DNA of 64,000 nt from Corynespora cassiicola (lineage: Eukaryota; Ascomycota; Dothideomycetes; Pleosporales; Corynesporascaceae), in assembly GCA_022059125.1 (NCBI GenBank), contig JAEUWY010000004.1, positions 1,364,001 through 1,428,000 on the forward strand, read 5' to 3'. Shown piece by piece: positions 10,346 through 20,506 of the stretch. The notes beneath the pieces were generated by a model. It was not told the origin of the DNA. It was given only the letters and a program-made list of their open reading frames with translations, and did no database searches. Each line of letters begins with the position of its first letter. Positions within the stretch are counted from its first letter, which is position 1. The position numbers were made by a program, and so were the translations under genes.

Positions 10346-12066
10346 ATGTCTTCCCAGCATGACAACCGTTCTTGGCCAAATCTTCAGGGAGTAAGTGGCC
10401 CAGGGCCATCATGGGGATGGGACGTTCCTTTCTGACCCCATTCCAGTTCAGCCCTGAGTTCGAACAACATGATGCAATTGAGCTTCCTGTCCGTGGATTT
10501 ATTCCGCCTTATGCCGAAGGAGTCCTGTACCGTACTGGACCTGGTGGTTTCAAAGTGAAAACCGACCAAGGCAGCACTTTTGCAGTCGACCATCTGTTCG
10601 ATGGCATTTCTCAGGTCCACCGCTTTCAGCTCAGAGGATCCGAGGACGCCAACTCTGGAAGCACCGTCACATTCAATTCTCGGATTGTCGCTACCAAACT
10701 GGTCGAAGAGATCAAGAAAAAAGGTACCGCGGATTGGTACTCCATGGCAACCAAGCCGGACCCATCTACCACTTATGTGGAGAGACTGTCCCAGCTTATC
10801 CAAGCTAGCGAACATGACGAGCCAAATGACGGGAAAGTCAACATCGGTGTCACGTTGTCGGTCAACACCCCGGGATTGAAATCCAAGCAGCAAAAGGTTT
10901 ACTCAAATAAGGAAGACATCGGAGTGAAGACCCTTCACACCAAGACGGACGGTTCGATTATGCAACAGATTGACCCCGTTACTTTGGAGCCGATCACGTC
11001 TACACTGCAAAGCGAGTTCCACCCCGAGCTCAAAGGACCCCTCGGCGCTGCGCATTCGCGCACCGACCCTAAGACAGGCGACTTCTTCAATTATAATCTT
11101 GATGTCGGCTACCCGTCCATCTATAGGCTGTTCAAGACTTCCAAGGAGACGGGGAAAACGACCATATTGGCATCGATTCCTGCCCAGCCAGCCTATCTGC
11201 ACTCATTCTTCCTGACAGAGCAGCATGTCATCCTCTGCGTTTGGAACGCGCACTTCAAGGATGGGGGACTCGGCCTCGTATGGAACGGCAACATCCTCGA
11301 CTCTATGGCGCCCTTTGATCCTTCGATTCCCAGCATGTGGTACGTCGTCGACCGCATCGATGGCCACGGTCTTCTTGCCACGTACGAAGGACCTCCCTTC
11401 TTCGCGTTCCACACAATCAACGCGTGGTCCCAGACCTCATCCAGAGATCCATCCAAAATGGATGTAATCTGTGAGCTCATCACTCATTCAGATACTAGCG
11501 ACCCGACCGGATCTTTGTATGAGGTCCTTGCTGCGGATCCGCCGCTCCCTCAAGAAGTGCTCCTCGAAGGTAAAAAGCAGTCGCCAAACTACTTGAGTCG
11601 TTTCCGTCTTCCAGAGGTTCCGGAGCTACCTTTTATTCAAGAGGCCGTTCAAAGTGTAGTGCACGAATACTCTGTTGGGGAGAATTTCGGGCCTGAACTC
11701 CCCGCAATGAATGGCAATTACCTGATGCGTCCGCACCGGTACACTTACGCTCCGACAGCCCGAGGCTTGAGTACCTACTTTGATGGCTTGGTCAAGTTTG
11801 ATAGCGAGACAAAGGAGTTTATTCTTTGGAGCGAACACGCGCAGTCGCCTGGCGAAGGCCTGTTTGTTGCGAACCCCGAGGGTGTATCCGAGGACGACGG
11901 CGTACTGCTAAGTGTCGTGCTGAATGGTTTCACAGGCAAGAGCTACCTGCTCTGCCTCGACGCCAAGACAATGCAGGAATTGGGCAGAGCAGACGTCCCA
12001 GGGGCTGTTGGCTTTGGGTTTCACGGAACCCACGTTCCTAGCTCCGGCCACATTGCCGACGTGTGA
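10346..12066 (+). CDS. Carotenoid cleavage oxygenase family enzyme (RPE65/CCD-like)
   Basis: Exon 1 (10346-10390) is only 15 codons, MSSQHDNRSWPNLQG, joined across a 56-nt intron (GTAAGT...CCAG) to exon 2 (10447-12066), giving 554 residues and the family-typical N-terminus WPNLQGFSPEFE. Four histidines in the family contexts can be assigned as ligands of the non-heme Fe(II): H218 (GAAHSRTD), H267 (YLHSFF), H337 (FAFHTIN) and H541 (FGFHGTH). These enzymes use O2 to split a C=C double bond; fungal members cleave carotenoids (torulene, beta-carotene) or stilbenes such as resveratrol. The sequence alone does not say which. The enzyme is probably cytosolic: no signal peptide or strong membrane helix. 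The neighbouring P450 on the same strand could oxidise its product or prepare its substrate. Confidence 0.93.
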
Positions 12067-12377
12067 GATTGGTCGGCTCGGGCTGACTATGGAATCGAAC
12101 TCCCTGTCCTAGTTGTAGACAGTAGTTAGCAAGCAGGTTTGAAACAAGCTTATTGGGTTCTGCTGCAAAGGTGCCAATTCTGTGGGGAAGATAAATCCTG
12201 CTCCGCCTGTTCCACGGCAGATACGAGCCATGGTCAAAGCCATCATGCTCAGCACTAGCGACTCAAATACGTGTACATTTGCACTGTTCCAGATCATTAC
12301 TCCGGGCCGATCCGACGTGTTACAAGCCATCATCATTGCTGCACTGATGCCCTGTGACGCACTCCGGTCCGCTCAAT

Positions 12378-12390
12378 CACGTGACGTCAC
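12378..12390. promoter_or_regulatory. Fused E-box / CRE-like element
   Basis: CACGTGACGTCAC contains an overlapping CACGTG hexamer and a perfect TGACGTCA palindrome. In fungi the first is bound by bHLH factors and the second by bZIP factors of the CREB/ATF type. It is followed by AATATACAC near 12440 and a short open frame from about 12505 or 12538. Confidence 0.4.
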
Positions 12391-12537
12391 CACAACACAG
12401 CCTAGAAAGCAATTTATGCAACGCTGCATAATGCTGATCCAATATACACACTTCACAGCCTTTTTCCTTTTGCTATCCAAAACCTCGCCCTATAGCTGCC
12501 CATCATGCTCATTCTCCCTCCCCGGCCGATTGGGCGA

Positions 12538-12850
12538 CATGGCAGCGTCCGTGCGCATCTCGGAGTCCGAGGCAAATCACAGCCTTCTTCGCCTACCCGT
12601 CGGAAAGCGAAAAGCGAATGAAGAGATGCCCAAGCCCCGTTCTGAGGCCAAAGCGCAAGCCCCCTCTCTGCCGCAGCATAAGAAAATACTAGCGATGGCG
12701 TCGCGCGGTACCAATAGTGGAGAGGTCGTTGTAGAGATGGGGTATAGCGGGACCGTGCTTTTTTACACAGACGGGAAAAAGAGCGAAGGTCATGGGAGTG
12801 TAAGCGGGCAGGGGGAATGGCGTACTCGGGTCGTGATCGGTCAAGGGTAG
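12538..12850 (+). CDS. Possible small hypothetical protein (weak)
   Basis: An open frame giving about 103 residues from the ATG at 12538 (MAASVRISESEANH); an alternative ATG at 12505 opens a different frame of about 38 residues. The support is only positional: an upstream E-box/CRE-like element, a TATA-like sequence and a pyrimidine-rich leader. The protein is polar, lacks a signal peptide, membrane helix or known motif, and I do not recognise it. It may be non-coding. Confidence 0.2.
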
Positions 12851-13100
12851 AGTCTGTGCATCAGGGTGGACTTGGGAATGTTGGTGGGCAATTTAGATGG
12901 TCACGGATGGAGTAAGATGGGCATGCGGTATCCACTGAAGTTTCCATATCGAGCCTTCTATCATCAGGGGTAATTGAGGCAGGGTAGGTAGTTGAGTCAC
13001 AAGGCTGTGGATTGGGACAGTGATCTCGAAGGGTGAGTCGAGGAATGACTCTGACCAAAAGCTGTTCTATCGAATATATCGGGTCTACTATTAATGTGTA

Positions 13101-14665
13101 TTAATGATGCGATCGCTTTGGCATCTTGGGCGATGGTAGTGGCGGGTAGTACTTCTTCCAGTATTCACCATCCTCGTCAGGGATTGGTGGCGCCGATATT
13201 ACCTTCTCTCTGTTGAAGATGTACTCCGAGTTTGGTCTCCTAGCTGGGCTGTCTCTACCCGAGTCGCGATCGCTGCTCTCAGTGTCCCAGTCTATGATCG
13301 GGAGAACCCCAACTTGGCTTAGGCTCTTTGGTGGTGGTGGCGGAAGGCCTTTAGAGCTTGAGACTGTAGGACGCGATGTCGGAATCTCTATGTTACGATT
13401 GAAGACATTCTCGGTGGGACTGGAGCTGGGAATAGGCTGCGCGACGTTGGTGGGGAAGCGGTTGAAATGCTGGGAATGGAGATGTGCGGATGAGCGATCA
13501 AGGCCGTACGTCGCCAACGGGTGACAATAGTCATCCTTCTCCTTGATGGGCAAAGATGAAGATTGAGAGGCAGTAGAATTGTACCTTATCCGCCTCTTCC
13601 GTAGGTAGTCCTTTAGCCCGCATTTGTTGGTCTCATAGTCGAAGACCAATCTATCTGTCTTTGTCTTACCAGCTATGATGCTGATAATAAACGGATGAAG
13701 GCATGGTAGACATGCCGTGATGATGGAGAGATTCTGTGCTACTTGTACACAGAGATTTGCGGGCCAATAATCGTATGTATAATCGTCTGGTGACACTGCC
13801 CATCGATTAAAATAGTAAAGTTGCGCGGAGACTGCAGCAACAACACTGCCAAATAATCAGTAAAAGGTACACCTTATAAATTCGAATGGCTTACCTTAAA
13901 CGTGCGATGAATGTACAGGAAACTGACAGCCTTCTTCCGGCGTCGATGCGAAGATTCCAAACAAAAAGGGGTATCATAACGAGAAGCAACTCCACCACAA
14001 TGTTCGTAATGCCGATGTAGTTTACGAACTTAACAATATCAAAACAATTCTTCTCCACACCAATAAGCCATGGTTGCGGAAGTCGGCAGGGGAATGCTGC
14101 GACAAAGACACCCGACAGTGTCCATAGAGCAGTGAAACCGGCAAATACAAGAGCGGTATAATTGGGTATTGTCCCAGGTAAGATCTTTCTTATCAAAAGG
14201 CAAACCGATATCCTGGAGCACCCCATATTTGCGATGTAAAGCATATGTCCCACATACTCCGCCTGTTGATGTTAGTGAGAGACAATGGTGACGATGCAAT
14301 TTATCGTACCTTGTAAAATAGATTCAACTGCCATGGGCTCAGGTCGGCCATATGCTGGCCAAGCACGTTTGCAGCCTCCACAGAAACTGCGACTGTTTGC
14401 CCTATGCTAAAAAGCTACTCTAATCAGCGACAATGCAGGCGAGCGACACCACAAGATTGCTTACAGCAGCGAGCATTATGAACAGATCATCCAATCCGAG
14501 TCTTCTGCTCTGTTTTGACATTGACAACTTCATGGCGAAACGGGCGATGAGCGTAGCTATCGCTACAACAAGTAAGATCCATGATACAATGTTGGTGATC
14601 ATGCCACGGTCAGCGAGTGGGGGCATTCGCCGTCTCTGCAGCCCCTCCACCACGCCATGAGACAT
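13101..14665 (-). CDS. Rhodopsin-like (Pth11-related) seven-helix membrane protein
   Basis: Four exons (14665-14465, 14414-14310, 14262-13895, 13845-13101) with introns of 50, 47 and 49 nt give 472 residues; every junction keeps frame and restores family-like text. The N-terminal 260 residues hold seven hydrophobic helices with the signatures of the fungal rhodopsin-type domain: RRLGLDDLFIMLA after helix 2, an FYKAEYVGHMLYIAN block, and SPDDYTYDYWPANLCVQVAQ before the last helix. The long C-terminal tail (about 220 residues) is hydrophilic, Ser- and Pro-rich and probably cytosolic. Members of this large family include the Pth11 class implicated in surface or nutrient sensing in plant pathogens, but most are uncharacterised; this one lacks an N-terminal CFEM domain. 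A sensing role is inference. Confidence 0.85.
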
Positions 14666-16197
14666 TCTGACGGTCAGATGATGGTAAAAAGAAATTCACG
14701 ACTGAAGAAGGCGACGATGCTTCAAGTCATGTGATGATTCGACACTGGCCGGCGGGCCAGCAAAGTCGACTTATGTCCTCCCAAGTAGCGATGCGTGCAG
14801 GAAGCAACTGGGGGAAGGGCGCTTATAGATGTACTTGCAAGAGAGTTTGCTGGGATCGATACGAGTCAAGGCGGGCTGTGGCGGGGGCGAAACAGAGGAT
14901 CCAAGTGTGAGCTTAATTGCGCTTACGGTGCTCTAGGCTAGGAATGTTGCGTCTGCTGCTAGACCATGGGTCCAACACGCCCCATTAAAAGTCAGAAGCT
15001 ACCGAGTCCGGGGTCGCAAACCAGGCAGTGTACCACGTTGAAGTGGCCGTCAAAGTGGGACCTGACGAGCTGTGCCTCGCAGATTATGACGGCAAGCTGG
15101 TGGATACATCACCCCTCCATGGCTTAACGGTTCCACAATGTTGACGAGCGCACGGTGCAGGTGGAATGGTACGCAGTACACGGCATGCGATGCGGATGCA
15201 GTTGACCACGGGGCAGCCGGACTCGTGAATTTGCAGATATTGGACTGGTTCCAGGCAGACGAGGGAGGTTCAGCGATGACTTTTGGCCAGGTGCGACAAG
15301 CGCGCTGGCAGGAAACGACCAAGTGGGAGGAATGGCGTCGGGCTTTGAAGAGTGAAGATAGTCCCCGGGGCACGGGCCGGATGCAATAAGCACAGCAAAG
15401 ACCCACAGGATTACTTTTAATATCGCTTTAGGTTGCACTACCTGGGAATCGTCGTCGCAGGGGGGTCTGCACCCTGTCGCAATTGGCTCTAGTCGTGGAA
15501 GAAGATTCATCGAATGTTCTGCCGGGCCTTCTAGTGCTGCGTGGGTGCTGCGTGGCCCGTTTCACGCGGAGGAGGTGTTTATCCTCGATAGTGTCCGCTG
15601 CCCACCGCGGTTAGCGGCAATGTGATCGGCTTTAACCGCAGGTCCGGCTCCGGATTTATTACTCCCGTAGATCGTCGTGGGCGTAGCCTACTTTTTTCGA
15701 TTCGTTGGTGCTTCTTAATCCGAGTGTGCTTCATCAATCTTTCTATCAGCATATTTGAAATATCCATGTCAAGACTATTCTTCGTAAAAGGCCCAGGTGG
15801 GTTCCAAGTACTTAGGTAGCTTAAGCTCACGTCACGTGTTCTATCATCTATACCTGGGTGCCTAGGTACATGTCCGACTCAGAGGGCTAAAATCCAGATG
15901 TGTTGGCTTTACTATCTGGATAAAAAGAACAGGTGATTGTATCTAACTCTTTCCGCTAGGCTATAGAGAGGACCGCGCTGTGAAGGAATGCACCATACTA
16001 AAACAACCTGACAATCAAGGCCAGATGTTGGAAGGGCAAAGAAGGCAAACCCTTTTTCTATTACAAGATAACAGCTATCGAGGCAAGCTCTACTTTTAAA
16101 AAATATCATATATGAAAAATAACGCATTAATAATTATGCAGTCATCTGTGTTATTGATTCATTAAAGTCCTATGTTCGATGTTATTCAAGTATAGCC
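14666..16197. other. Intergenic with unexplained coding-like frames
   Basis: About 1.5 kb. The part 14990-15510 is GC-rich and holds short protein-like open frames on both strands that I cannot assemble into one gene; it may be a decayed gene. The part 15780-16150 is AT-rich with ACCTAGGTA-like motifs and CACGTG near 15833. Confidence 0.35.
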
Positions 16198-17903
16198 CTA
16201 ACTTAGGGAAAAGAACCGCCTTTGTAATTGGTATACTTTTACCAATTTCCGTACAGCTAGCACCTGTAAGTCCAGATTTTCTATATAATACCGCTCTTGA
16301 TCGGGATTCATTGAATGAGGGTAAGGAAATCTATAGCCCATTACTAAATACTCAATTTCCTGAGCCTGTACCAACCCATTTGAAAAGTAATGTGCTGCTA
16401 GAAAAGCTGCATAAGAAATTGAGTAGCCTTGACTTGAACAGAAATCTGCAAGTGAACAAACCTTTGCGTAATCTTCTTTGAGAACTCGCTGAACCAGTCG
16501 AAATGAATTGTCAAATTTTCCCACAAGAGCGTAAAGGGTTGCCAGATCTAGACAACGAGACCTTCTCGGAAATTTAGGATCTTGAAGCCAATAATCACCC
16601 TCTAGTAATGAGAGTTCAATTTCCCAAAGTTCATCGTAACTGAACGTCATAAGTCCCTCAAGAGCTAGGCCGAGCGAAATGTAAAAGAGTATATCAGATG
16701 CAAGGTTCACATCTGCAAGGGCGGTGTAGAGTATATGAGCCAAGAGTCGATTATGGCGTGGTCTTGCAAGCCTGTTGCACTCCATTTCAAATTGCAGCTT
16801 CAAAGCAAAACGGGGAACATAACATGGAGTACCATAACCATCTGACTTCGCGTCGCAATCAAGGCAACCAGGGCAGTAACCAGTCGTACGTAGTACCTGT
16901 TCAAAGTAGCGGCGATCCTCATAGTTGTCAATCTTGATTCCAAAGCGTCGGATGGTTTGTTCAGCCTTTAAATTTGTCAATGGCGCAGACTGGACTTGCG
17001 ACGGGGAGAGGGCAAAATCCTTTGCGTGTGAAAACCACGAGAACCCATCCAGATTAGGTGACTTAGGGATCACGAGGGGTGTCTCTGGAGCGTCGGATAC
17101 AGTAATTGTTGTCGCGAAGGGCCGTGGAGATTTCATCCTTGACGAAGACCTAAGGCCTGGACTGGGCGTGAACGTGAGTCGGTATAGGTCCGGATTGTTA
17201 TTAGGGGCAGTGAACAAATCATCTACCGAGCCGTTGTAAAGTACAAAGTATTCAAGGGCCTTTGAATAGGGAGAGAGCGGTTGGTTGCCCAATTGTGTGG
17301 TAACGTGTGGGGCAGACGTGGCGGGTGTTCGGGTTCCAAAGACAGGAGATGCACTCCACGTAGAGGGTGTCGGAGTGCTTAACCTCAGTGCTTCGGGAGT
17401 GCCTACATCTTATTAGAGACAAAGTCCTCAAACAAGCGCAGAATATAGAAGCTTACCAATCTCGGAAAGTGTATCACTCTCGGTAATCTTGCCCTGTCGT
17501 ATCATCCTATGCTCAAATCGAGCTATATTGTCCAAGGGAACTTCTTTCTCGCGTAGATAGAACCTGGTGTTTCCCCGTTTCTTCTCTTTTTCCCGCTTTC
17601 TCTTGTGTTTTAAGATACCCATGTACTCGCTTCCTTTGATTCGTTTTGTGTCTAGTCCCCATTTTGTGATCTGGGATTTGTATTGCTTAATGCTGAAGAC
17701 CGTCAATGATTTGACACAATGAAAATGGGATATGTTGTCACCCACGTTGCTTGAAAGTTGTGTTTCTCTCTCATGATACGCATGACGTCTTGAAGCTTGT
17801 TCTCTGCATAGAGGCGGGAAATTTCAGCCTTGTGGTCATCGAATCGTGAAGAAACTCCCGAGGGAGGGGCCCTGTTGGCGGAAATATCGCCAGGTGGATT
17901 CAT
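16198..17903 (-). CDS. Clr5-domain protein, putative regulator
   Basis: Three exons (17903-17746, 17692-17457, 17402-16198) with introns of 53 and 54 nt encode 532 residues. The N-terminal Clr5 domain occupies about residues 20-70, with the usual pattern of a helix containing HKAEISRLYAENKLQDVMRIM, then HNFQATIKQYKSQITKWGLD. The family pattern is only complete when the first intron is removed, which supports the model. A basic KHKRKREKEKKR stretch follows. The middle is Pro/Ser/Thr-rich. The C-terminal half contains a CPGCLDCDAKSDGYGTPC cysteine cluster and a helical region with repeat-like hydrophobic periodicity. The founding Clr5 proteins were linked to cellulose-response regulation in Neurospora, but the family is large and most members are unstudied; transcriptional activity is inferred. 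It diverges from a 72-residue gene at 18560. Confidence 0.85.
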
Positions 17904-18077
17904 ATTGATATGTATGGAAGGTCGAAAAGAGAAGGTGCGATTTGAATGGCGGACACATGGAGAGAAAACTTTGATATTTATGTTGTTGCCAGCTGCTCGT
18001 GAGGTATGAGCTTAGCCAAGCGTGGCTTGTGCGCCTGTCAAGGATATCCCATTGTCTCATCCACTCACACGACGATG

Positions 18078-18347
18078 CACAAGTTCCATGCATACGAAGC
18101 AGGCGTGATGTGTGCCACAAGCTCTACTATTCGTCCAGCACAAGTTCCATGCATATACCGCGCTATCCGGTCAAGGACACTGACACCGCATATGTGGCGT
18201 GGGGTTTGCCTTCTTCCATGCGACTCTTATCTGCGAATCAGAGTCGCGTACACAAGTTCCGTGCAGCAGTCCTTAGACTTTGCCTCACGTGTCAACATAA
18301 AATCATATTTTGGCGTAGAGAGATGCCTCAACACAAGTTCCTCGCAG
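18078..18347 (+). repeat. Four dispersed copies of CACAAGTTCC element
   Basis: Copies at 18078-18093 and 18140-18155 are identical over 16 bp (CACAAGTTCCATGCAT). Copies at 18251-18266 and 18332-18347 share the CACAAGTTCC core and a GCA downstream of it (CACAAGTTCCGTGCAG, CACAAGTTCCTCGCAG). Spacing is 62, 111 and 81 bp. All are in the same orientation upstream of a TATA box. A partial match (CACAAGCTC) lies at 18116. This looks like an array of transcription-factor sites rather than a tandem repeat. Confidence 0.75.
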
Positions 18348-18473
18348 TAAAGGGCGTGAAAGTGGCGAATGGGCCAATCACACCAAGCATGCCTGACTGC
18401 TGGTGCGACAGGACAAGATGGACAACATACGGCCATCGTGGCCCTGAGAATACCCTCAAGAATGTGTAGAAAG

Positions 18474-18481
18474 TATATATA
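18474..18481 (+). promoter_or_regulatory. TATA box of the 72-residue gene
   Basis: TATATATA at 18474-18481, 79 bp before the ATG at 18560, followed by an adenine/cytosine-rich leader. Strong TATA boxes in filamentous fungi usually accompany highly inducible genes. Confidence 0.55.
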
Positions 18482-18559
18482 CCAGTCGGCGTATCAAGTT
18501 TCCTAAGCATCATCGCAATCAATACCAACCCAAGAATTAGTGAACAAGCACCTTCCATT

Positions 18560-18877
18560 ATGTCATATTCCCAAGTCCCCCATAAGACAGACGCAACTGA
18601 ATCTGCTACAAACCATCAACCGCAGAGTAGTGCTGGATATGAATCTCAAGGATCTCAAGTACGCCCCTTTCAATAATTTCCTATTATCTTTGCCCACATA
18701 AGTCCAACCCTTTAAAACATTTCTTACGAGTATATACTAAGCAATTGATGTGTTTAGAATTACAATTTGAACGGAGCGTCGTATTCTCTTCTGCGCTGGC
18801 TCAACCAAACCCCACAGCAAGACCACTGGTCCCCTTCCAACCCGACAGCCGGCGGAAACAATGGAAGCCACCCTTAG
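18560..18877 (+). CDS. Small 72-residue protein, two exons, unknown function
   Basis: Exon 1 (18560-18658, 33 codons) and exon 2 (18758-18877) flank a 99-nt intron that begins GTACGC, has a consensus branch site TACTAAG near 18736 and ends TTTAG. The product is hydrophilic, rich in Gln, Ser and Asn, without signal peptide or helix. Its second half (NLNGASYSLLRWLNQTPQQ, then a short WSPSNPTAGGNNGSHP tail) looks like conserved protein text because the frame is maintained exactly across the splice and ends cleanly at TAG. Low-complexity cytosolic proteins of this size are often stress-, starvation- or conidiation-induced in ascomycetes; that is inference. The TATA box and four upstream elements suggest strong, conditional expression. 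No single open frame reveals it, so automated calls may miss it. Confidence 0.65.
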
Positions 18878-19380
18878 GCTACCACGTTGGACTTCAAAAT
18901 ATCGGGTGCATGGCATATCTGTGGGAGATGTTGCATCTAAATCAGGCGTGAAGACCAGTGGCGCGGAGCCCAAAATGGAGAGTGATATCTAACAAAGGAC
19001 TGCAATGCTAGCTGCATTTCAAATTAGCGGCATTTGTGGCCTTAGATCCTTCTGAATTCAAACGGTTTTTTTACCCCTTAAATACCTTTCGGCGAAAATT
19101 TGCCAAACGAACTTCCAGACCAAACGCTCCAGCGCTCCATGGGGTTTCGCTGCCTAGCTGTCAAACCCGCGAACCCTACAATCTAACGACCGTACTTCAA
19201 GATTCAATCTTGCCATCTTCTGAATTCTCAACACATATCCTGGCCTCTAATATCCTTCCTACACGCCTTAGCCCAGTCAACCTGCTAACCATCCCCTAAG
19301 GCACACCTTTTCTTCCTCTGTTGATCCCGCCTTTGTAGATATATCCCAAAGCAGCAAATCAAGAAACAAGCAAGCACGAA
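18878..19380. other. Intergenic, promoter of the next small gene
   Basis: 3' flank of the 72-residue gene and the 5' flank of the next gene. The leader before 19381 is adenine-rich (AAGCAAGCACGAA). The open frame 19036-19299 lacks features and is not supported. Confidence 0.4.
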
Positions 19381-19724
19381 ATGGCACCACCCACTCTCAC
19401 ATCTCCGCTTTCTTCGACCCCCACGCCAACCCGCAAACCCACATGGAAAGATATGAGCGTCACCGACAGCACCAGGAATTCCAATGCCAAACCTCAACTC
19501 CGGACCGAAAGTTCAACAACGCAGAACGAAAGAGTAAACCTTCCTCACTCACATCTTCCCAGCTTTCCTTGACACGTGAGCTGACGTCCTGTCCAACCCA
19601 GCCAGCCTCGTCACCTCCGAGCATCCTCATCACACGCTGGCTCGCAGAAACAAAATACGAGGAACCCTGGACGCCCCTCCGCAACGCAACGATGAGGGAG
19701 CGCACTGCCGAGGAGGAAAGATGA
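19381..19724 (+). CDS. Small two-exon hypothetical protein
   Basis: The ATG at 19381 opens a frame rich in Thr, Pro and Ser (MAPPTLTSPLSSTPTPTRKP). A 68-nt intron (19534-19601, GTAAAC...CCCAG) joins in phase 0 to exon 2 (19602-19724), which encodes WLAETKYEEPWTPLRNATMR and a charged C-terminus RTAEEER. Total 91 residues. Without the splice, exon 1 stops after 63 residues. The product has no signal peptide or membrane helix. I do not recognise it; the aromatic/acidic second exon has the look of a conserved short fungal protein. Confidence is moderate because it rests on frame continuity and splice sites only. Confidence 0.5.
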
Positions 19725-20506
19725 GTGAAGAAGAGGTGAAGGAGTGCACCACGGAGGACAAAGAAGTCGAATAGCGACCATGGGACATTATCGGACAGTG
19801 ACACAAAATAAGTTAAAAAAAAAAACATATCCATCTTCAACCCTTGCATCACACAAACCACAACGTCCAACATCACACTTCACTCCCAAAATCATTTGAT
19901 AACTATATTCCATAAAACCTGCCGTGATATCATTTATATGCCATAACTATATCCCATATCCCATATCCCAAACCCAAGATCCCATGCCATGCCCCCCTGT
20001 CATCCCAGAAAAAACACACAAGATCGAACAGACGAACAACCAATGCTTGGGAGAAAAAAAAGGAGGTATCGTATCCCCGCATTCAGGGAGAGTGTATAAA
20101 AACAGGGGAGCGGAAGTAAAGGAAGCAAGCATGTGTCAAGCAAGCAGACCGATTAAAACCTTTGAGAGAGATGGAAAAACGCCAGGCAGCGGCTACTTGC
20201 GATTCGAGTTGCCGTGCAGACTAGGTATCATGAGTGAAAGGGGTAATGAGCAAGTTGGTCAAGCGGGCAACAAAGATAGGCTATAGAACCTGAAGAAAGA
20301 GGAGAAAAAAAAAAGGAGATACATGAAAACAGTCTTGAATAGAGTTAAAGAAGCCCGCGAGCTGATAAGGTAAGAGAAAAAGAAGAAACATGTCCAACTG
20401 CGGGTAGGGTATTTAGAATCGCCAGCCACCATCAACACATTTTGGCTTTGAACTGCAAAGCCGCTGGCAGTGCGTTGCAGACGGGATTGTTTTGAAGAAA
20501 ACGCAT
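19725..20506. other. Convergent 3' intergenic region
   Basis: Lies between the 3' ends of two convergent genes. It contains adenine and thymine homopolymers (for example near 19812-19825 and 20306-20318) and no supported coding frame. Confidence 0.5.

Larger units (their letters stand above)
12067..13100. other. Intergenic, with a possible small gene promoter
   Basis: About 1 kb between the carotenoid-oxygenase gene and the 3' end of the rhodopsin-like gene. It contains a composite CACGTGACGTCAC element and a weak small open frame, listed separately. The stretch 12850-13100 shows nothing else. Confidence 0.4.
17904..18559. promoter_or_regulatory. Divergent promoter with four repeated elements and a TATA box
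   Basis: 656 bp between the start codons of the Clr5-domain gene (left) and the 72-residue gene (right). It carries four same-orientation copies of CACAAGTTCC (listed separately) and a TATATATA at 18474-18481, about 80 bp before the right-hand ATG. The TATA position favours regulation of the rightward gene. Confidence 0.65.

Noticed and set aside
18078..18347. CRISPR-like or transposon terminal repeats
   Set aside because: The four copies have unequal spacing and no inverted partner or target-site duplication; they fit binding sites better.
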